Source of the DNA: Tricholomella constricta
Taxonomy: Eukaryota > Basidiomycota > Agaricomycetes > Agaricales > Lyophyllaceae
NCBI GenBank assembly: GCA_013368375.1
Contig: JAACJP010000062.1
Span: 116,717 to 180,716 of the forward strand
Direction: 5' to 3'
Length of the DNA stretch: 64,000 bases
Shown here: piece after piece, positions 57,250-64,000 of the stretch
How positions within the stretch are numbered: position 1 is the first letter of the stretch
Layout: each line of letters opens with the position of its first letter
The notes under the pieces: generated by a model
Seen by the model: only the letters and a program-made list of their open reading frames with translations
Told to the model about the DNA's origin: nothing
The model's database searches: none
Position numbers and translations under genes: made by a program

Positions 57250-59097
57250 CTACGCGCATCTAGTGTATATGGCAGTGATGGCCCTATGCACACCTGCAGA
57301 TGACATGTCAAGACTGTCAAAAGAACCTTCAAGGAAGGGGACGCCTTCTCGCGCCATTCCGTCGTGTTGCCATACTCGACCATCGGGGAAGACCATACGA
57401 CAAACAAAATGGTCGTTGCCATAATAAATGACTCCTCGTAGGCTGTAAGCTGTTAATTCTCTGCCCTCGGACCGTATTTCTAGCGAGAAGTCAATGTCGA
57501 CAATATCACAAACGAGATCAAAAGCTAAAATGAGGGGAAAGTTGACGAAGCTATGAACAAGGCGTGTCGGTTCAGCGCAAGCCTGGCACCGGTTCCCAGC
57601 ATCCATAGATATCTGTCTAACATGTTCCTGAATAGAAAACGCCGACATAAGCAATATAAACGAACTGAACACATCCTTGGGCGCTCTTCGTACAGCATGG
57701 CCGTTTGGATAGAAGCACGTAGCCACGGTTACGACATTCACAGTACTCAGCAGGTTGTCAAGAATTCTGTGGACTGAGGTGAACTGACCCCACGGAAAAT
57801 GTGTAGGAGCGTCCCGATACAGCTGAGCCCGGAGAGCGTCTCTAGCTGACGATAGCGGTCCGTTAGGAGAACGAGGGAAGGCTTGCATCAAAGGTCCCAA
57901 ATACCGTGGGCTTATTGAGTTGAAGTCGGCTGTCCGCACAACATGGCTTGCATGCCAGATATGACCAAACAGCACAACAACAGCGTCATAAGCGCAGCTG
58001 TTGGAAGACCATGCCAACTTAAGTGAAATTTCAATGGACGAAAATGCACGTGCAGCAATACGGGGTGTCGAATAGTGTTGCCGCGAAGTGAATTGAAGTG
58101 AAGTGAAGTGACACTTCGTTCCCACTTCGTAAAACGAACTGAAAATGAAAAGTATGGCGAGATATTCGTCGAGTTCTTCTTTCGGCGGAGGAAGCATGGA
58201 ATAAATCTTAGGAGTTGGCGATTCAAAAGAAATAATATGAGCCTTCATTCAATGCCTTCCCAAGGAGGCGACACGAACGAAACAGTTTGAGTGCCGCACT
58301 CTGGCTACCAAGAATTTTTCCATGTACGTAAGAACAGCTAGCGGAGCGGGCACTGAACCAAGCCACAGACCTCTTGCCAGAGCAAATTTAGGCACTCGGC
58401 CGTCGCGGATCGCCCGTCTGCAGCGAACACATATACGGTCGCAAGCGGAATCGAAGACAGGTCCCTGGAGTTCGCAAATAGGTTCGTCGCGATGCAAACG
58501 CTCTGCGCGAGTTACGCCAGGTGCATGCAATATGTGAAGCAGCTGTTCCACTTGCTTCAGGGGAGACAGCTCAGAAATAGGAGTCAGCAGCCCACAGACA
58601 GCGCAGCCGGCTTCTTCGAAAACTTTTGGTGCAGTGGCCGCACAGAATGCTGAAACAACTTGTTCGACAAGAGCAGGGGTTGCAGGAGGGGGGGGGAACG
58701 TGGTCGTAGAGGCTTCCATATCATCGAAAACAATAGGAGATGCAGCGGAAACGGAATGTATCGGGGTGGTTTTGCGGGCAAGAAGCAACTTCTGGGTGCA
58801 GGAACCGGACGAAGAACAGTGGAACAGGGTGCAGGCCATACAGTCGTGACCTGCGAAGGAAGATGAAACATCCGCTCTACACACCGCCCCATTCAAAGAA
58901 ACGTCGTGGATTCGAGCAAGTGATCGTAAGCGGCTTACGGGAAGATGCGGCAGCATGGCGCTTACGGGCATGTTGACCACTACAAGCTGTGGATCGCTCA
59001 TGTACTGCAGAAGGTCAGCACTATTGACATGAGCGAGGAATACAAGAATATAGTTATCCAATGATAGAGCAGAAGAGCGTAAGACGAAAGGCTCCAC
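57250..59097 (-). pseudogene. Helitron-type DUF6570 protein joined to a ubiquitin-protease-like domain
   Basis: From Met 59,097: a Cys/His module (LPVSRLRSLARIHDVSL, then CMACTLFHC), a linker, and a DUF6570 domain (CAVCGLLTPISEL, CDRICVRCRRAIRDGRVPKF, ALARGLWLGSVP, MEKFLVARVRHSNCFVRVAS), as found at the N-terminus of basidiomycete Helitron helicases. At 58,251-58,249 a TGA replaces one codon, and the same frame resumes as MKAHIISFESPTPKIYSMLP, typical of the region before the Rep domain. After about 58,110, next to GAAGT repeats, the Rep domain is replaced by a peptidase-C19-like domain with a Cys box (NSCAYDAVVVLFGHIW) and a His box (YYGNDHFVCRMVFPDGRVWQ). Stop at 57,250. No Rep or helicase motif is present. 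Confidence 0.7.
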
Positions 59098-59121
59098 ATC
59101 GATCGCGTTAAAATAACACGT

Positions 59122-60462
59122 TTACATCTGTTTCCGTGATTTTGGCGCAGCAGGCGTAGGAGGAGGTGTGAGAGGAGCAAGCACCTCCCTGGGAGGCGTG
59201 AACACATCAATATCAGAGGATCCAGTTGAACAGAAAGAAGGCACGTCGTCAACATTATTTTCGACAGGAGAGGCAGGCTGCTGACAGCCACGGATGCTGT
59301 CCTCCGCAGGAGGAGTGGGCTGCTGTATAAAGCGTTGGCGTCTAGGTAGAGCATGAGGAGTTGCGTCCAATTGAAATACACTCAGAAACTCTGAGCAGGC
59401 TGAACAAATATGAAAGGAGAACAGCAAACAAACCTCGTGCTTGTACATCTTCGACTTCACAGGAATTGAATGTTGATGGGCAAGCGTGCGAAGAACTGAA
59501 ACTGGCAATTTTGGTACCAACGTAGGAAGAGAAGCTCGACTATACAGAAAGCCTTGACTGACGGGATACTTGTACAGGTCGTTTGGTGTTACATGAGCTA
59601 CAACGACATACTTGGAAGCCCGTGAATCTGGAGAAGCATTACAATCAAACAGAGGATGAAGGTCGACAAGTCGGAAAGCAGGAAGAGGAGCCCCACCTGA
59701 AGGCTTTGAAGAGATGCAACTCTGTGATGGCTCGTTGTAGAAAGACAAAAGGCACATACGAGAGACGACATAGGTTAAAGATACCACAAACATTAAGTGA
59801 GGCGTAACCAGGAAAGCACGTTGAGAGGGAAAGATCACGAGTACGCTTAACAATTTTTGGCGAGCGCAGCAGAATGCCGCTGACAAGATGCGGTTGCAGA
59901 TCAAATGCAAGAAATGGACCTTAAATAATGTACAGAGCGGTGGATACGGCAACAAACACGCACGAAGCGCCAAAAACGAACACCCGCGAGGGGCAGATAA
60001 CATGAGACAAGCGCGGAGCATTGGTACGGGATTTGATAAACACGCACGGAGTGCCAAAAATGACCCGCGAGGGGCAGACAACATGTTATAAGCACGGAGC
60101 TTCGGTACAGGGACACGGAGATGCGAGATAGGTCCAACTGGCGCACCAGTGAGAGGGCTTAGACCACTGGACGCGTTGGATGTCTGTATGCACACTATCA
60201 GATGGATTTGTAGATAAGAAAAAGCAGATAGACGCACCAGCTGGGACGAAAACTCACGCAGCAGAACGTCTTGGATTGTACAGCGATCAGGCAAAAGCGT
60301 AAAAATTAAACACGACGACTCACGCGGCAGGTCTTGGGCATATAGAACACCGTTAGAAGAACAGGCCAGCGCCGTGAATATCAGAGCACAGCAAACAGAA
60401 GAGAATAGCGCCGAGATGTGCATGTTAGCCAAAGATGCAAAGCAGCAGAGGATAGGGACCAA
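59122..60462 (-). CDS. Helitron-associated Cys/His-module protein
   Basis: A long open stretch just upstream of, and on the same strand as, the DUF6570 gene. It contains a related module (LPVSVLRTLAHQHSIPVKSK, CSACSEFLSVF), possibly with an intron at about 59,400-59,432, and ends in a Pro/Thr-rich tail (PPTPAAPKSRKQM). The N-terminal half includes a hydrophobic start and an internal tandem duplication of about 80 bases (59,950-60,115; LSAPRG...FLALRACL twice), so the native start may lie further in. It may be the first exon or a partial duplicate of the downstream gene. Role unknown. Confidence 0.45.
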   Translation of the reverse strand: MVPILCCFASLANMHISALFSSVCCALIFTALACSSNGVLYAQDLPRESSCLIFTLLPDRCTIQDVLLREFSSQLVRLSAFSYLQIHLIVCIQTSNASSGLSPLTGAPVGPISHLRVPVPKLRAYNMLSAPRGSFLALRACLSNPVPMLRACLMLSAPRGCSFLALRACLLPYPPLCTLFKVHFLHLICNRILSAAFCCARQKLLSVLVIFPSQRAFLVTPHLMFVVSLTYVVSRMCLLSFYNEPSQSCISSKPSGGAPLPAFRLVDLHPLFDCNASPDSRASKYVVVAHVTPNDLYKYPVSQGFLYSRASLPTLVPKLPVSVLRTLAHQHSIPVKSKMYKHEVCLLFSFHICSACSEFLSVFQLDATPHALPRRQRFIQQPTPPAEDSIRGCQQPASPVENNVDDVPSFCSTGSSDIDVFTPPREVLAPLTPPPTPAAPKSRKQM

Positions 60463-60514
60463 TCACCCCAAGCTGACCAGTGGCAGATGTACGATGTTCG
60501 GCCATGTGATGTTT

Positions 60515-60630
60515 GATCACGTGTTAGGACGATTGCTCGGACGACAACGTGACGATCTGCTCACGCGCTCATCCGCAACGTAATGTTTTGATCACGTGTT
60601 CGTCTGATTGCTCGGACGTCCACGTGAACA
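60515..60630. promoter_or_regulatory. Two CACGTG/hairpin motifs upstream of the Helitron-type genes
   Basis: Two tandem blocks, about 75 bases apart, of the form gatcacgtgtt...gattgctcggac...acgtga. The second contains GTC(T)GATTGCTCGGAC flanked by cacgtg on both sides. Both are opposite in orientation to the copies at 4901 and 50,403. They sit just upstream of the minus-strand gene starting at 60,462. Confidence 0.45.
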
Positions 60631-60835
60631 CAAGACCATCACACTGCGGGCATTGGCCGATATGCCCGTCGGATATAAGTAGAATATATAATGAATTTAT
60701 TTATAATACGCCCGAAAAATGATCGACGAGCAAAGGGTGGGATTATTTACAATATATTCTATAATATGCCCACATGGCACTGAGATGGGAAGCTGTTCGA
60801 CCTGAGTTACACTTCTAAATGATTAGACAAATTAC

Positions 60836-63823
60836 TCACGGTTTGGGGCGAAGTGGTGAAGTCGAATTTGCTGAAGAGCCTCCACGTCGTGAAGCTGATC
60901 CATTCGAAGGACTATCCGTAAGTTGTGCATCACTGAGAACACATCAGCGATCATGAATTCTCAAGGAGCGTACACGGCAAGACGAACCGTTGCGAATCAT
61001 GACTTACGGGAGGCTGAGGAACCACCAGTGTCGACTGTGGCGCCTGGGATCTAGATTTCGAGGTTAAAATCCTCAAATTAGAGATGTAACATACAATTTA
61101 CCTCTCATGGGATGATACTGGCTCTGGACGACTGACATCTAGATCCCATGGGTCATCCTGATCATAAAACGGGCTGAAACAGTTTGACATCTTGTAAGCT
61201 TTCCGACTAAAAAAAGCAAGAAAAATACAGACTTAGCTGGAGGCAGAGAAGGCGATACGGGAAGGCGATCCGACTCGCGAGTTGCTTGAGGGGTCAGCGG
61301 AGTCGAGGAAGCGATGGATTGTAACAGTGGTCGCGCGGATGGGGGAGGCGACTCCCTGTTCTCTACGTCAGTCGAAGGCTCCCGAGAGACAGGCGAAATC
61401 ACACTTTTTTGAGCCTTGAGGAGCGACAGTAAATACATCATGCTGCTCGGGTAGCGAGGGCGTCGCACTGTGTACCGTGTTTAGCGCGCAGATACACTGC
61501 GCGAGAAGATAGACTCACAGTGATTCTTCGGTTGCTTGAGGAGGCGAAGGTCCTGCCGCTTGGAACTTGACATTAGTTGAGCGGGTTGCGCTATGATTTC
61601 GTTTACTACAAGAGATGATGATCAATCACGATGGAGGGAGGAAAAGAAAGCTGTTGGGCTTACGTTGTGAACCTTCCGGGTGGGTGGGGAGTTGCTGCGA
61701 TAGGTCCTGGGGTGCGAGGGACTGCGCCACTAGGCGTCTGAGGAATATCCAGTATTCGTGATTCGTCGCAGCTAATTGAGCTCTCCGAATCCAGGGTAAG
61801 CTCCTGCCCTAGAAAGCTTAATTCGTCGTGGAATATCTTGATGAACATATTTAAAAATCAGTGACCGATTATCAGGAAACGGGAAAAACATACATCGCTA
61901 GTGTTGCTCAACTTGTACCATCCCCGATCCACGAAGCAAGAGTCTTTTCCCGAAGGTAGAGTCTCTTGACCTTGATCTTCAGATGGCAGGTTGTCGGGTT
62001 GCATGGTGTTGCTTTCGTCCGGGTTCACTTCCGGATCCTGCTCCTTAAGAAACGCCAATTGGACATGTGATAATATCTCGGAACGACAGACGGAAGTATA
62101 TATCTGGAATTAACGGAGATCGATGCATATGGAATAACGGAAGTACATATAGATATACATGATTGTAAGAGAAGTATATATCTGGAATTAACGCAGATCG
62201 ATGCATATGGAAGGACGGAAGTACATATTGTAAGAATGTAGTTTACATGTGGAGACCGATGTATAATACGCGATCGAGTTCGAACGGGGTTCATCGCGCG
62301 AGTGGGGACTAGATATGAGTAAAGAATCAGTGATTGATCGTTATATAGTAAGATGGAAAGATCACTTACCCGGATGTACCGAGGGAGCGGGGTGCCCATC
62401 GAGTACGCATCTTCGACCCTCGAAACAAATCTGAAGAGAAATTTGTTAGAACATTAAGTGAGACTCGAGATATAAGTTGAAAGTACTTACACTGAGACAG
62501 CCCGTTCGGCTACTGCCTTGCGGACGCGGGGACGAGAGAGGACAGGTATGTTTCTTCCTTTCGAGAAGAGAATTATCTCACCCTTGAACAAGTGCTCCCG
62601 AAAGGTTCGGATGCACTTGTTCGGGCGCGCGTCTTCCGAAAAGTAGCCGTACATGATAAAGCTATGCGGTCCTATCTCCAGTTGTGTGCGATAGTAGGTG
62701 GAATTTGGGACGGCGGCGTACATGTCGACCACGTCCATTTCTGGAACTGCGATGGTCGACAATTCCATTGACTGGAATAGGCGGAGTATGCGTCTGTCCC
62801 CATCGAGGGAATACACATAGCCGCCGGCCAGATTGCGCTGCGAAAGTATCAGGAACCCGATCATGCAGAACAAGCAAAATTAAAAAGACTCACTGGGATC
62901 ATATCAACGGGGGGGGAAACATGGCGGATTCGAGGTGTCAATCGTGTCTATGATACCCCGTATGCGTGGTCAAAACCTTGCTGAATTTTGAGTTGTTAAG
63001 GTACTCACCACGGGCATTGTTGGCGTTTGGATCTTTCTCGGGGAGGTAAATTAGAAAGCCCAGATTGGAATGTGATGTTGTAAATTATGGAAAGGGATGC
63101 AATCTTTTATATCTCGTCTGTGGCGGCCTCAAGGCTATACATGTACATGAAATCTACGTAGGTAAAAATCTCAATACAGATGATCGCAAGTAACTAGAAT
63201 ATTTTGCAGTCAACGTTGGACGTTTGCAAAACACATGGTTAAGCCCTGAAGCGACGTTCCTTGGTGCGTAAGGCACTTGCAATGGTTAGACCTGAATGAC
63301 CTCCTTTAATTACACTGGTAATTACGTGTACATGTAGCTGTACTCACGATAAACGCGTGGTCAAACGATGAATCGCGATGATGATTGGCAGTTGGAAATA
63401 TTTGCTTCCGTACGTGGTGCCTGACGAGGTCATCTTCAAAGATATAGTTCTGGTAGCTAGATACTTGAGAGCCTGTGAGACTGCGATATGGGATATTAGA
63501 CTCACGGAGGCACCTCGACCAGAACAGAGATCTAGAATGCCTGGATGTACGAATTCGAAGTCAAAATCATAATTTTCGAGCAGATCAGAACGTGTGCAAC
63601 ACGTACCTTCGCCTGAATTTCAAATTGAACATATCGAGTATTGTGGCCATATACATGCACCACCGGCGTGCGCAAACATAGCGAGTTAGTACATACCACT
63701 AGTGGCTAGCTCGCCCATGTGGCCAGGTGATTGATCGAGGGTCAACTGGGTTAGCCTCGTGCACAGCACACCTGGCGAAGTAAACACGTACCGATCGCGA
63801 CCTGTCCATGACGCGTCTCCCAT
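60836..63823 (-). CDS. Unrecognised multi-exon gene
   Basis: Start MGDASWTGRDR at 63,823 with a donor gtacgt right after. Exons with clean GT-AG borders include SYQNYIFEDDLVRHHVRKQI (about 63,360-63,470), FLIYLPEKDPNANNARG (about 63,010-63,055) and a larger exon at about 62,490-62,850 (YVYSLDGDRRILRLFQSMEL, GPHSFIMYGYFSEDARPNK, GEIILFSKGRNIPV). Ser/Pro-rich C-terminal exons (DIPQTPSGAVPRTPGPIAAT) end with LRPKP and TGA at 60,838-60,836. No family recognised. An intron at about 62,050-62,370 holds a tandem duplication of about 82 bases. The start is only 68 bases from a divergent plus-strand ATG. Confidence 0.55.
62094..62240 (+). repeat. Tandem ~82-bp duplication within an intron
   Basis: gaagtatatatctggaatta, then gatcgatgcatatggaa and ggaagtacatat, occur twice in a row (from about 62,093 and 62,174). 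They lie in a non-coding part of the gene on the minus strand. Confidence 0.85.
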
Positions 63824-63891
63824 AAATTGCAATGTTAAGGCTCATATTCAATCTTATCCCCCCTCAGTACGATCGCGACCACATTACAACG

Positions 63892-64000
63892 ATGACATTG
63901 ACTGACACTATGTTTTCTCGCCAAGTCTTCCACCTGAAAGAGAGCGACGACCGTCGTGTTCTCGCGATGCAGTTTTCGTTGGACAACACGTTGCTCGCCA
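63892..64000 (+). CDS. Start of a plus-strand gene, cut by the window edge
   Basis: ATG at 63,892 opens a frame with no stop to the window end: MTLTDTMFSRQVFHLKESDD then a VLAMQFSLDNTLLA-type stretch. The last part resembles the opening strand of a WD40 repeat (phenylalanine-serine-x-asp/asn...leucine-leucine-alanine). Only 36 residues are visible, so the family is a guess. Confidence 0.45.
   Translation, partial: MTLTDTMFSRQVFHLKESDDRRVLAMQFSLDNTLLA

Noticed and set aside
1..64000. tRNA, rRNA and snRNA genes
   Set aside because: No cloverleaf with matching A and B boxes or other conserved RNA motif was recognised on either strand by eye.

Overview
This window is nuclear DNA of a basidiomycete, most likely an Agaricomycete mushroom or relative. 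Genes are split by many short (about 45-70 base) GT-AG introns. Recognisable families are fungal: fatty acid synthase beta subunit, alpha-1,3-glucan synthase, a Nik1-type histidine kinase HAMP array and a DUF4246 protein. The lineage-expanded families are typical of mushroom accessory DNA: OrsD-like zinc-finger proteins, MLKL-like N-terminal domains, F-box proteins, Spt5-like proteins and DUF6570 Helitron-type proteins.

The main theme is a graveyard of truncated, frameshifted copies of conserved genes, mixed with repeats and mobile-element remains. Left part (1-12.9 kb): a 5.9 kb segment carrying FAS1 and DUF4246 scraps, an intact 11-exon gene of unknown function and the start of a broken DBR1 gene; then the DBR1 3' half, a dispersed-repeat patch and a broken 5' half of GCN1. 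Centre-left (12.9-25.4 kb): two convergent OrsD-like genes whose promoters and first ~130 codons are nearly identical inverted repeats, while the rest of each gene is unrelated at DNA level. Centre (25.4-34 kb): an MLKL-like domain fragment, a damaged XPF/RAD1 gene, a PHD-finger gene, a 135-bp tandem array of predicted hairpins and an array of repeated exon/intron units. Centre-right (34-45.5 kb): a kinase-less Nik1 HAMP fragment, an F-box gene, a chimera in which an alpha-glucan synthase piece sits inside a PUL-domain gene joined to a TPP-enzyme piece, two related minisatellites, DUF4246 and FAS1 pseudogenes. Right (45.5-64 kb): the second copy of the 5.9 kb segment, a SAP/transmembrane gene cut at its edge, an ABC-transporter fragment, an Spt5-like gene, a foldback element, a Helitron-type DUF6570 protein joined to a ubiquitin-protease-like domain, and an unrecognised multi-exon gene.

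The most informative signal is a set of three matching sequence ends at 12,872-12,913 (+), 25,418-25,458 (-) and 52,475-52,516 (-). Each has a GCCGT-TCA-ACGGC hairpin, exactly 10 bases, then CTAG (CTTG in one), then a T. This is the expected form of a Helitron 3' terminus (hairpin, CTRR, insertion before T). Upstream of each, in the same orientation, lie truncated copies of host genes (GCN1 and an MLKL-like domain; MLKL-like and XPF; ABC transporter). A Helitron-type protein remnant lies at 57-60 kb. I infer that repeated gene-fragment capture by Helitrons, plus later duplication, built much of this region. The 5' Helitron ends were not found by eye. Exon boundaries below are read from splice motifs and homology from memory, without any database search.
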